DNA of 11,424 nucleotides from Bacillota bacterium (GTDB taxonomy: Bacteria > Bacillota > Clostridia > Lachnospirales > Bianqueaceae): assembly GCA_017474705.1 (NCBI GenBank), contig JAFVHC010000086.1:1-11424 (forward strand). Direction: 5' to 3'. Every line of letters starts with the position of its first letter. The stretch's first letter is position 1. Both the position numbers and the translations under genes were made by a program. Under the pieces are notes generated by a model. That model saw only the letters and a program-made list of their open reading frames with translations. It had not been told where the DNA came from and made no database searches. Below, piece by piece: positions 1 to 7,287 of this stretch.

Positions 1-767
1 GCCCAACCGGTGGAGTTCTGGTAGAATTTCATGCCGAAGAGCTTCGCCGGGTGGTTGACAGAGGCTTTGCCGCTTTCAGACGTACCGGTCGCGACATCCG
101 TCACCGTAAGGCTCGCGGTATACTGTCGCACCGTATCATCCTCACGCAGATCCACCTGGAAATCATCGATCGTCACGAACTTTTCTGTATCACCGATCTG
201 CCGCGTCTGCCCCGTTACACCATAGACCGCATACTGCTCCTTGGTCATCTGGCCCAGGCCGAAGCTTAAGATCAGCAGGAGGATGCCCAGATGGCAGACC
301 CAGGCGCCCCACAGCCCGATGCTGTGCTTCGATGCCGCCCGGTACTCGGTCCCCGCTTCCGTGGTCCCGCTGTGCACCTGCGTCATATGGAAAGCGGCAA
401 ACACCGGCGCCGGATCCGCAAGGCCTTCGGTCATGCAGTCCGCACTGCTTTTAAGGATCTTTTCCGGATCCCGTTCCGCCCGGAAGCGCCGCAGCAGGTT
501 GGGCAGCCGGATGATATCGCACATCAGCAGGTCCAGACACAAGAGTGCACTTAAGACGATAAACGTGACACTGTGGAACGCATCGTCCAGATGCAGCGCG
601 ATGATCAGGCCGGCGGTGCGTTCGGAATACGCCGCCGCGTACCACTCATAGCTTTGTCCCTGACTGATAAAGCTGCCGGCGGAGCAGTATAACGCCAGCA
701 CCACCAGCAGCCCTATCGCGAATTTCATGGAAAACAGCTGTTTCCCCAGTTTTTGAAGTTTTGACAT
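1..767 (-). CDS. resB: ResB/Ccs1-family cytochrome c biogenesis protein (3' part cut off by window edge)
   Basis: Membrane subunit of the System II cytochrome c maturation apparatus, which with ResC/CcsA exports heme and ligates it to CxxCH motifs outside the membrane. 255 residues are visible; the C-terminus lies beyond the left edge. The start ATG (765-767) follows an AAAGGA ribosome binding site that overlaps the nrfA stop codon, 9 bases after nrfA. Three membrane segments are visible at about residues 15-35, 64-86 and 149-172, the third carrying a His at about 159, followed by the beginning of an extracytoplasmic domain. This is the N-terminal layout of ResB. A ResC/CcsA gene would be expected further left but cannot be seen. 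The placement directly behind the pentaheme nrfA indicates it matures that cytochrome. Family assignment is by recognition of topology and sequence style, fairly secure. Confidence 0.85.
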   Translation of the reverse strand, partial: MSKLQKLGKQLFSMKFAIGLLVVLALYCSAGSFISQGQSYEWYAAAYSERTAGLIIALHLDDAFHSVTFIVLSALLCLDLLMCDIIRLPNLLRRFRAERDPEKILKSSADCMTEGLADPAPVFAAFHMTQVHSGTTEAGTEYRAASKHSIGLWGAWVCHLGILLLILSFGLGQMTKEQYAVYGVTGQTRQIGDTEKFVTIDDFQVDLREDDTVRQYTASLTVTDVATGTSESGKASVNHPAKLFGMKFYQNSTGW

Positions 768-776
768 ATACGTCCT

Positions 777-2060
777 TTACAGGCCGAGCAGCGCCATGCC
801 TTCGGCGATCTTCTCTTCGGAGGTGTCCAGGCAATGCATGGCCAGTTCGGAATTGTGCGCACCTTCCGCGTTCTCCACGTAGCAGAAGTCGAAGAACCAC
901 TGTGCTTCACGATGGAGCTTACGGACGGCATTCAGATCTTCCTCACTCATCTTGCCCGCGGCGACCGCTTCCGCCAGCGCATCCTTGAACGCGGAAAGCT
1001 TGTTGCCGACTTCGGTCTCACGTGCGGTGACACGCTCCTGCAGGCGGGTGACCATATTCACGACATCCACATCCTGGTGACAGGTCGCGCAGCGGGACAG
1101 CAGTTCCTCGTTCTGCAGCGGGCTGACCAGCTCGTGACTGTGGTAGACCTTGCCTTCTTCATCCTCCACCATCGGCATATGGCAGTCCGCACAGTTCAGC
1201 AGGCCTGCATGTTTACCGGTCAGGAACGTTTCCATTTCCGGATGCTGGGCTTTGAGCAGAGGCGTGCCCGTGCTCTCCTGCGTCCAGTCGGAGAAGCCCA
1301 TCTCATCATAATATGCAAGGATGGCTTCCGGCGTCATGCTCTCCACGTCGTGGTAGGGCATCATGGTCTCTTTGTCTTCCGGAGTAAAGTAATACTCGAT
1401 GTGGCACTGTCCGCAGGACAGGGTGGAAGGATCGATCTCATTTACAGATTCACCCAGAGCTTTGGTCACATAGGAATGGGTAACGACAAGTTTACCGGCG
1501 TCATTTGCCTCGTTGCCGTGGCAGGTGTAGCAGCTGACGTTCTCTTCCATCTTGGCCATGACCTCACCGAACTCCATGGTGTACACACCGACGCCCTGGT
1601 CGTTGACCAGTTTGGTGAAGTTCGGGGTTTTACATGTTAGGCAGTTGGCCATGGGATGCGGACGCGCGGTGTTGGCCACGTCTTCCAAGGTATAATTATG
1701 ACCGCGGGCACTGCCATACTCCTTGGCAAAACCAAATCCCTCGTAAATATTGACCAGGTACGGATCCTCTTCCAGATAACTTACGATATAAGAGTTCTTA
1801 TCGTTGTCACCCATGGTGGCCACGATCTCCGGATACATTGCTTCCCAGTCCGACGCGTTGATCGTGCCATCTTTGGAAGTCGCAGCCGGAGCCTCTTCAT
1901 GCAAGTACTGGATATCATCGCGGGTCAAGGGTCCGATCGCGGAACGGTCCTTCAGGTGGTACATGACGTCCCGTCCGCCGATCACACCGCAGCAGAAGGT
2001 CACACTCAGCAGAATGATGACCGCGGCGACGATGATCTTTACATTTCTTTTGGTATCCAT
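777..2060 (-). CDS. nrfA: Cytochrome c552 ammonia-forming nitrite reductase NrfA
   Basis: Pentaheme enzyme reducing nitrite to ammonium with six electrons on the outer side of the membrane. The 427 residues contain CLTCK at 140-144 (lysine-ligated active-site heme, the NrfA hallmark) and four CxxCH motifs at 177-181, 216-220, 290-294 and 324-328. Catalytic residues can be placed by family motifs: Arg119 (in ARGH), Tyr223/224 (in CHIEYYF) and His273 (in KAQHPE). Lys270, Gln272 and Glu222 fit the calcium site of Ca-type NrfA. Residues 8-26 are one hydrophobic segment, either a signal peptide or an uncleaved anchor; the CC at 23-24 is not preceded by a good lipobox. It starts 11 bases after rnfB with a GAGGGGG ribosome binding site, in the same operon. 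No NrfH or NrfB gene is next to it. The function is secure; the electron donor is inferred. Confidence 0.96.
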   Translation of the reverse strand: MDTKRNVKIIVAAVIILLSVTFCCGVIGGRDVMYHLKDRSAIGPLTRDDIQYLHEEAPAATSKDGTINASDWEAMYPEIVATMGDNDKNSYIVSYLEEDPYLVNIYEGFGFAKEYGSARGHNYTLEDVANTARPHPMANCLTCKTPNFTKLVNDQGVGVYTMEFGEVMAKMEENVSCYTCHGNEANDAGKLVVTHSYVTKALGESVNEIDPSTLSCGQCHIEYYFTPEDKETMMPYHDVESMTPEAILAYYDEMGFSDWTQESTGTPLLKAQHPEMETFLTGKHAGLLNCADCHMPMVEDEEGKVYHSHELVSPLQNEELLSRCATCHQDVDVVNMVTRLQERVTARETEVGNKLSAFKDALAEAVAAGKMSEEDLNAVRKLHREAQWFFDFCYVENAEGAHNSELAMHCLDTSEEKIAEGMALLGL

Positions 2061-2071
2061 ATGGTACCCCC

Positions 2072-2866
2072 TCAGCCGGCCTCAGGCGGTGTAATGACCT
2101 TGACCGGGCATTTTTCAACACATTTGCCGCACTGCGTGCATTTTTCATAATCGATATGGGCCACATTCTGATCCACATGGATGGCATCGAACTCGCACTG
2201 GCGTGTGCAGAGCATGCAGCCGATGCAGCCGGCGGAACAGACCGCTTTGACCTGCGGACCACGGTCCTTATTGGAGCACTGGACCCGGACCTTCTTGCTG
2301 ATCGGTTTGAGTTCGATCAGGCCTTTCGGGCAGGCTTTGGTACACAGGCCGCAGCTGATACATTTGCTCTCATCGACGACGGCCACGCCATTCACCACTT
2401 GGATGGCGCCCTGCGGACATGCAGTGACGCAGGAACCCAAGCCCAAACAGCCGTAACCGCAATCGTTCAAAGTCAGTCCGGACATGACCGCGCTGCGGCA
2501 GTCCTGCAGACCCACATAATTGCCCAGCGTACCGGTCACATCACAGGTACCCTTGCAGCGTACGAAAGCAACGTTCTTCTCGCCCACTTCCGCGGCTACA
2601 CCCATGATGCCGCCGATCTTCTCTGCAGCAGCAGCGCCGCCGACCGGACATGCGTTGACAGGAGCGGTCTCCTGCGCGATGGCGGCCGCCAGGGCATCGC
2701 AGCCCGCGTAACCGCAGGCACCGCAGTTATTGCCCGGCAGGCAGGCACGCACCGCTGCCTCCCGCTCGTCCACTTCCACATAAAACTTTTTCGAGGTAAA
2801 GACCAAACCGGCACCGACGATGATACCGATCACGGTGATCACGATGGTAGTTATGAGTATCGTCAT
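2072..2866 (-). CDS. rnfB: Rnf complex subunit B (multi-[4Fe-4S] ferredoxin subunit)
   Basis: Cytoplasmic iron-sulfur subunit that takes electrons from reduced ferredoxin and passes them into the Rnf membrane core. The 264 residues start with a membrane anchor (about 3-23). A 4Fe-4S domain of the RnfB type follows (C48-x2-C51-x4-C56-x16-C73). Further on lie a C136/C140/C146/C150-P cluster, a CxxCxxCxxxCP cluster at 169-179, and two more clusters at 214-224 and 243-253, so about five [4Fe-4S] clusters; Cys104, 108, 123, 197 and 210 are additional. This is longer than the roughly 190-residue enterobacterial RsxB and fits the cluster-rich form of anaerobes. It begins 12 bases after rnfA with an AAGGGGG ribosome binding site and is followed by nrfA. 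Confidence 0.95.
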   Translation of the reverse strand: MTILITTIVITVIGIIVGAGLVFTSKKFYVEVDEREAAVRACLPGNNCGACGYAGCDALAAAIAQETAPVNACPVGGAAAAEKIGGIMGVAAEVGEKNVAFVRCKGTCDVTGTLGNYVGLQDCRSAVMSGLTLNDCGYGCLGLGSCVTACPQGAIQVVNGVAVVDESKCISCGLCTKACPKGLIELKPISKKVRVQCSNKDRGPQVKAVCSAGCIGCMLCTRQCEFDAIHVDQNVAHIDYEKCTQCGKCVEKCPVKVITPPEAG

Positions 2867-2878
2867 GGTGATCCCCCT

Positions 2879-3457
2879 TTACAGCGCCAGCCCGGAGAAG
2901 CCCATGAACGCAATGGACATGAGCGCCGCACTGATCATGACGATCGGCGCGCCGCGCAGCGGAGCGGGCAGGTCTTCCTCATTGATGCGGCTGCGGATGC
3001 CGGCCAGCAGGACGATGGCGATCGTATAGCCGACGCCGGTACCGAAGCCGGCGATCACGCTCTCCATAAACGTGTACTCGTTCTGGACATTGGTCAGCGC
3101 CACGCCCAGCACCGCACAGTTGGTGGTGATCAGCGGCAGGTAGATGCCCAGCGCCTTATACACAGCCGGAGACTTCTTCTTCAGGAACATTTCCACGATC
3201 TGGACCAGGGCCGCGATGACCAGGATGAAGACGATGGTCTTCATATAGGTGATCTCGAAGGGTTCCAGAATATACTTATACAAGAGGCTCGCGACAGCGG
3301 ACGCGATGGTGATGACGAAGATGACAGCGCCGCCCAGGCTGGCGGAAGCTTTCATCTGTTTGGATACGCCAAGGAAGGAGCAGATGCCAAGGAACTGATT
3401 CAAAACGACGTTGTTGATCAGTGCGCAGGTGATGATGATCAAAAGCAGGTTGGTCAT
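2879..3457 (-). CDS. rnfA: Rnf complex subunit A (integral membrane)
   Basis: Integral membrane subunit of the Rnf ion pump. With RnfE it forms a pseudosymmetric pair holding a [2Fe-2S] cluster inside the membrane. The 192 residues, the usual length, are mostly hydrophobic with about six membrane segments. The conserved cysteines expected for the shared cluster are visible: Cys26 in GICSFLG and Cys114 in TTNCAVLG. The start codon overlaps the rnfE stop codon (ATGA, 3454-3457) and is preceded by a strong AAGGAGG, so translation is probably coupled to rnfE. That matters because rnfE is frameshifted upstream; the frame entering rnfA is still the normal rnfE reading frame. Confidence 0.95.
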   Translation of the reverse strand: MTNLLLIIITCALINNVVLNQFLGICSFLGVSKQMKASASLGGAVIFVITIASAVASLLYKYILEPFEITYMKTIVFILVIAALVQIVEMFLKKKSPAVYKALGIYLPLITTNCAVLGVALTNVQNEYTFMESVIAGFGTGVGYTIAIVLLAGIRSRINEEDLPAPLRGAPIVMISAALMSIAFMGFSGLAL

Positions 3458-4151
3458 TGTTTCTCTTCCTCCTTCTCCTCGATTTTCGGATGATCGCAGG
3501 CAATCTGGCAGGCTGCGCAGTTGCCGTCACAGCCATCACTCTCGACCAGCTCTCTCTGCCGGGTCTTGATGCCAATTGCATTCATGATCGCGATGATCAG
3601 CGCGAAGACCAGGAACGCTCCCGGCGGTTGTACGAAGATCGCGATGGGTTCCACGCTCTTCGGCAGGACCTGGAGCCCAAAGGCTGTCCCGGAACCCAGG
3701 ACTTCACGGATGAGACCTGCCAGCGTCAGGGCTGCGGTAAAGCCTAAGCCCATGCCGATGCCGTCCATTACCGCCAGGCCCGGCGTTGCCTTATTGGCAT
3801 ACGCTTCGGCACGGCCCAGGATGATGCAGTTGACGACGATCAGCGGAATATAGATACCCAGCGCTTCATACAGGGAAGGCAGATAAGCTTCGATCAGCAG
3901 CTCTGTGACCGTGACCAGGGAAGCTACGATAACGATGTAGGCCGGCAGACGGACGTCATCCGGGATGACCTTCCGCAGCAGGGAATGACCAGGTTCGAAA
4001 GCACCAGGACCGCCAGTGTGGACAGACCCATGCCGATACCGTTGGAGGCTTTCGTGGAGACCGCCAGTGCCGGGCACATGCCCAGCATCAGGATCAGGAC
4101 CGGATTCTCTTTCCAAAGGCCGTTCTGTAAACGTTCTACATATTTATTCAT
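3454..4151 (-). CDS. rnfE: Rnf complex subunit E, interrupted by a 1-base frameshift
   Basis: RnfE is the membrane partner of RnfA. The true start is ATG at 4149-4151 (protein begins MNKYVERLQN), 1 base after the rnfDG stop, with GGAGG upstream. That frame runs 57 codons (LMLGMCPALA with cluster Cys26, then SNLVIP) and then reads nonsense. The conserved continuation LLRKVIPDDVRLPAY is in the -1 frame from about 3981 and runs to the stop at 3454, including Cys109 in VVNCIILG. Joined, the protein is about 232 residues, normal for the family, with no gap. One base is therefore missing near 3981-3984. An uninterrupted reading frame back to 4116 gives an unrelated N-terminus and should not be used. 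The C-terminal tail holds a Cys motif (C-x3-C-x2-C-x3-C). A sequencing error is as likely as a real mutation, since the rest of the operon is intact. Confidence 0.88.
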
Positions 4152-4152
4152 A

Positions 4153-5736
4153 TCAGTTGCCTCCTCCCGCGAACACGGTGCGGTAGAAATCCAGGCCTGC
4201 GTTGACCGCGTTGACCACGGCACCGGAGGTCGTGGACGCACCGGAGACGGAGTCGATCTCGGTCTCAGCGGTGGAACCGCCCTTCTTCAGCAGTTCGAAT
4301 GCATCGACCTTGCGGCCGTTGAACTGATCCTTGAACGCCGGCTCGTCACAGAGCATGCCCATGCCCGGCGTCTCATGCAATTCCGTAAAGGCGATGCTGT
4401 TGATGCCGCCTTCCGGATCCAATCCTAAGGAAATCGTGATGTCACCATCATAACCATCGGAATTGGTCACGCTGATGACGTAGCCGGCTACATTGCCGGA
4501 CGCATCTACGCCTACCACTGCTTCATTGATGCGGGATCGGCCGAAGGACGTGCCATATACGCCGCCCGCCAGCTCTTCAATGGCCGCGACAGCTGCTTCG
4601 TCATCCACGAAGTCCGTAGCGCCGGGGCAGACAGCCTCATAGGCTTTACGGTTCTTGGCCAGCTGCTGGGCTTCGATGGAATCCTTGGTCATGGTGTAGA
4701 CACCGCTCAGTGCGATACCCGCGACCAGCGTAACCACAGCGATGACGATGACCGGTACTGGGATGCGTTCTTTGAGGGTCTTCTTCGGCTCGCCGTTGCG
4801 CAGCGCGATCATGCTCTTGCGGAAAGCATACGGTTTCGGAATGACGTACATATCGATCAACGGAGTAAACAGGTTACCAACGATGATCGCATAGCTGAAG
4901 GAGTCCGCCGCGCTGCCGAAGCAACGGAACAGGCCGCCCAGCACACCGATGAGGCAGCCGTAGGTCAGCTGACCCAGACGGCTGACGGGAGACGTGGTAT
5001 AGTCGGTCGCCATGTAGAAGGCGCCCATGATGACACCGCCGCCAGACAGATGTGCCATGAGGTACTTCGGATCGAAGCCCTGGCCGCCGAACAGACCGAT
5101 GACCAACAGGAAACCGACGATGACGGAGAAGCAGATCTCACCATGGATGATGTCCATGGCCCAGAGGATCAGGCCGCCTGCCATCAGCGCGATGATGGAG
5201 CTGCCTAAAACGCCGCCGGCGGTACCCAGGAACATCTGGGTGATGTTGACGGCTTTGCCCGCTGCCAGATCCACCAGCGGAGTTGCTGTGGAAACGCCGT
5301 CCACCATGAAGGTGGTGGTAGTCATACTGAAGGAGATCAGCACGAAGCAGCGCGCTGACAGTGCCGGGTTGATGAAGTTTTTGCCCAGGCCGCCGAAGAA
5401 GCACTTAACGACCAGGATGGCGAACAGTGAACCGATGACGACGATGTAGATCGGGATACTGCCCGGCAGGGACAGTGCCAGCAAGAGGCCTGTGACGACC
5501 GCACTGCCGTCCTTCCATGTGTCGGGCTTTTTGCAGATCTTATCGAAGATCAGCTCCGTCAGCACAGCGGTAGCTACGGAAGCCAATACAACGAACACCG
5601 AGTGCAGACCGTTGACGATGCAGCCGATGATGGTGGCCGGCAGCAGCGAGGCAACGACCACGTGCATGATGAACGATGTGGTCCATTTGTCACGCGCGTG
5701 CGGGCCGGTGGAAATGTTCAATGTCATCTGGCTCAT
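4153..5736 (-). CDS. rnfD/rnfG: Fused Rnf complex subunits D and G
   Basis: A single 527-residue protein combining two subunits normally encoded separately. Residues 1 to about 315 are RnfD: multiple membrane segments, GLGKNFINPALSAR at 116-129, the flavinylation-type motif D146-G-V-S-T-A-T152, and ATDYTTSP at 243-250. A basic linker (about 305-325) leads to one membrane segment (328-347) and the outward-facing RnfG FMN-binding domain, with HETPGMG at 454-460 and D495-x-x-S-G-A-S501 as the second FMN-phosphate attachment motif. ApbE family transferases attach FMN at such motifs; none is in the window. Its start overlaps the rnfC stop (ATGA, 5733-5736) with GGGAGG upstream. The junction topology is plausible, because RnfD would end on the cytoplasmic side, where RnfG begins. 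The role is to move electrons through flavins between the two sides of the membrane. Confidence 0.94.
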   Translation of the reverse strand: MSQMTLNISTGPHARDKWTTSFIMHVVVASLLPATIIGCIVNGLHSVFVVLASVATAVLTELIFDKICKKPDTWKDGSAVVTGLLLALSLPGSIPIYIVVIGSLFAILVVKCFFGGLGKNFINPALSARCFVLISFSMTTTTFMVDGVSTATPLVDLAAGKAVNITQMFLGTAGGVLGSSIIALMAGGLILWAMDIIHGEICFSVIVGFLLVIGLFGGQGFDPKYLMAHLSGGGVIMGAFYMATDYTTSPVSRLGQLTYGCLIGVLGGLFRCFGSAADSFSYAIIVGNLFTPLIDMYVIPKPYAFRKSMIALRNGEPKKTLKERIPVPVIVIAVVTLVAGIALSGVYTMTKDSIEAQQLAKNRKAYEAVCPGATDFVDDEAAVAAIEELAGGVYGTSFGRSRINEAVVGVDASGNVAGYVISVTNSDGYDGDITISLGLDPEGGINSIAFTELHETPGMGMLCDEPAFKDQFNGRKVDAFELLKKGGSTAETEIDSVSGASTTSGAVVNAVNAGLDFYRTVFAGGGN

Positions 5737-7115
5737 TTAGCACCTCCCGCTTTTGCCGCTTCAGCCGCCGCTTTGGCAGCTTCTTCACGCTTTTTCTGCA
5801 TGATCTCGCCCTTGGCTCGTTTGAACGTCTGCATCAAAGGACGCTTGGACGGGCAGATGTAGGTGCAGGAACCGCATTCCACGCATTCCAGACCATACAG
5901 CTTATTCTCATACCGTTCCAGATTGTTGAATTCAAAGGCTTCGGCCATCATCTGCGGCATCAGACCCACAGGACATACCGTGGTGCATCGGCCGCAGTGC
6001 AGACATGCCGTCATGGTATTTTCGGCTTTCTCCGCATCATCTTCCGCCAGGAGCGTCAGTCCGTTGGTGACCTTCTGCGTGGGCACGTCCAGATTACTGA
6101 TGGCAAAGCCCATCATGGGGCCTCCGGCCAGCGCTTTCTTCAGCGTGACGCCCTCTTTGATGCCGCCCGCTTCCTCGATGATCTCGCTGAGCAGGGTGCC
6201 GGTGCGCACGAAATAGTTGCCCGGCTCTTTGATGGCATCGCCTGTGATGGTCATGCCCCGCATGTACAGCGGCTCCTTGTACAGGACCGCCCGCTGGATG
6301 GCATAGGTCGTTCCCGCATTTATGACGATACAGCCGACCTCCGCCGGCAGCATGGCTCTCGGGAAATCGATCCCCGCAATGACGCGGATCAGGCTCTTTT
6401 CACCGCCCTGCGGGTACTTGGTCTTCAGCGACTGGACGCGGATCTTCCTCTTGCCTTCCACGGCTTTTTCCATAGCCGCGATGGCTTCCTTCTTGTTCTT
6501 TTCGATCGCAATGACGCCTTCGGCCGCAGGGAACAGTTTCAGCACGACTTCCAGCCCTTCGACGATCTCATCCGCCTTCAGACGCATGAGCTGATCATCG
6601 CAGGTCAGGTAAGGTTCACACTCTGCCCCGTTAACGATGACGTATTCGATATCCAACGCGTTTTTCGGCGCCAGTTTGACGTGCGTGGGGAAGCCCGCGC
6701 CGCCCATACCGACGATGCCGGCCGCCTTGATGCGGGCCAGGATCTCCTCGTTCGTGAGGCCGTTCAGCTCTTCACGCGTACCAAAACCTTCCATCGGCGT
6801 GAACTGCCCGTCGTTCTCGACGACGATGCAATCGGCCAGTGCTCCGGAAATGATACGGCGTTTCTCAATGGCCTTCACTTTTCCCGAGCAGGAACAGATG
6901 ATATTTGCGGAAACAAAACCATCCGCCTCGGCGATGACCTGTCCCACCAGCACCGGATCATTCTTTTTCACGATCGGTCTGGCTGGCTTGCCGATGTGCT
7001 GTGACAAGGGAAAAATCATATCTCCCTTGGCATCATACACTCTGAGGGGTACTTCCTTGCTGAGCGATTTATGCTCACGCGGATGTACGCCGCCGCGAAA
7101 TGTGTCTTTCACCAT
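5733..7115 (-). CDS. rnfC: Rnf complex subunit C (NADH-binding flavo-iron-sulfur subunit)
   Basis: Cytoplasmic subunit where NAD+/NADH reacts in the ferredoxin:NAD+ oxidoreductase (Rnf) complex. The 460 residues open with the family signature FRGGVHP (6-12). A nucleotide/FMN-binding segment GMGGAGFPTHVKL follows at about 136-148, then NGAECEPYLTCD, related to the Nqo1/NuoF fold. Two [4Fe-4S] motifs follow: C371-C374-C377-C381P and C411-C414-C417-C421P. The last 30 residues are a Lys/Ala/Glu-rich, probably helical tail. The start ATG at 7113-7115 has AAGGAG 9 bases upstream. It is the first gene of the rnf-nrfA-resB operon, and its stop overlaps the start of rnfDG. Confidence 0.96.
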   Translation of the reverse strand: MVKDTFRGGVHPREHKSLSKEVPLRVYDAKGDMIFPLSQHIGKPARPIVKKNDPVLVGQVIAEADGFVSANIICSCSGKVKAIEKRRIISGALADCIVVENDGQFTPMEGFGTREELNGLTNEEILARIKAAGIVGMGGAGFPTHVKLAPKNALDIEYVIVNGAECEPYLTCDDQLMRLKADEIVEGLEVVLKLFPAAEGVIAIEKNKKEAIAAMEKAVEGKRKIRVQSLKTKYPQGGEKSLIRVIAGIDFPRAMLPAEVGCIVINAGTTYAIQRAVLYKEPLYMRGMTITGDAIKEPGNYFVRTGTLLSEIIEEAGGIKEGVTLKKALAGGPMMGFAISNLDVPTQKVTNGLTLLAEDDAEKAENTMTACLHCGRCTTVCPVGLMPQMMAEAFEFNNLERYENKLYGLECVECGSCTYICPSKRPLMQTFKRAKGEIMQKKREEAAKAAAEAAKAGGAK

Positions 7116-7158
7116 ACCGCTTTTCTCCTTAGCATATTAGTTACAGAAACCGCACAAA

Positions 7159-7179
7159 TCACTGCTTTCTGGTATACAT
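7159..7179 (-). other. Possible six-codon leader ORF upstream of rnfC
   Basis: ATG at 7177-7179 reads MYTRKQ then TGA. A good AAGGAG (7186-7191) sits 6 bases upstream, so it could be translated in the rnfC leader 43 bases before the rnfC start. An in-frame ATG at 7192-7194 would give an 11-residue version but has no ribosome binding site. The peptide is not recognisable, and the ORF could be chance. Confidence 0.2.
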
Positions 7180-7214
7180 ATCGTGCTCCTTCATGAGTAT
7201 TCGTACGGCAAAAA

Positions 7215-7252
7215 ATGATACTTACACACTATTTTCATGATATCATGACAAT
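7215..7252 (-). promoter_or_regulatory. Candidate operator and -10 box of the rnf operon
   Basis: Bases 7235-7248 are a perfect 14-bp palindrome (TCATGATATCATGA), and the symmetry extends to 7231-7252 with one mismatched pair. On the minus strand a TATCAT (-10 like, 7215-7220) lies downstream, so the palindrome covers the -35 region, typical of a repressor or a class II activator site. No good -35 box is visible. The half-sites do not match the consensus I know for FNR, CRP or Rex, so the regulator is unknown. Confidence 0.45.
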
Positions 7253-7253
7253 A

Positions 7254-7281
7254 GAAAAAAGGCAAGTGATTCTTGCCTTTT
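7254..7281 (-). terminator. Intrinsic terminator after queF
   Basis: On the minus strand AAAAGGCAAG (7281-7272) pairs with CTTGCCTTTT (7266-7257) around a 5-base loop, followed by further T residues. It lies 6 bases past the queF stop and separates queF from the rnf promoter. A-T symmetry may let it work both ways. Confidence 0.88.
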
Positions 7282-7287
7282 CATCCT

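Noticed and set aside
834..1640. Plus-strand open frame opposite nrfA
   Set aside because: Antisense shadow; the five heme motifs on the minus strand define the gene.
1980..2000. Lipoprotein signal in NrfA at CC (residues 23-24)
   Set aside because: The residues before the cysteines (V-T-F) do not make an acceptable lipobox; a signal anchor is more likely.
2156..3493. Long plus-strand open frame (445 codons) opposite rnfB and rnfA
   Set aside because: His/Asp/Arg-rich antisense shadow of the GC-rich rnf genes; both minus-strand genes are clearly real.
3977..3990. Programmed -1 frameshift in rnfE
   Set aside because: A -1 shift at this point would restore the protein, but no X XXY YYZ slippery heptamer is present in the entering frame (CATTCCC), so a missing base is the simpler explanation.
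3982..4116. Alternative N-terminus of RnfE in the downstream frame
   Set aside because: The Gly/His/Pro-rich peptide does not look like a membrane protein, while the other frame encodes the conserved RnfE start with a good ribosome binding site.
5676..7004. Long plus-strand open frame (442 codons) opposite rnfC
   Set aside because: Low-complexity antisense composition with no domain; rnfC on the other strand has all its motifs.
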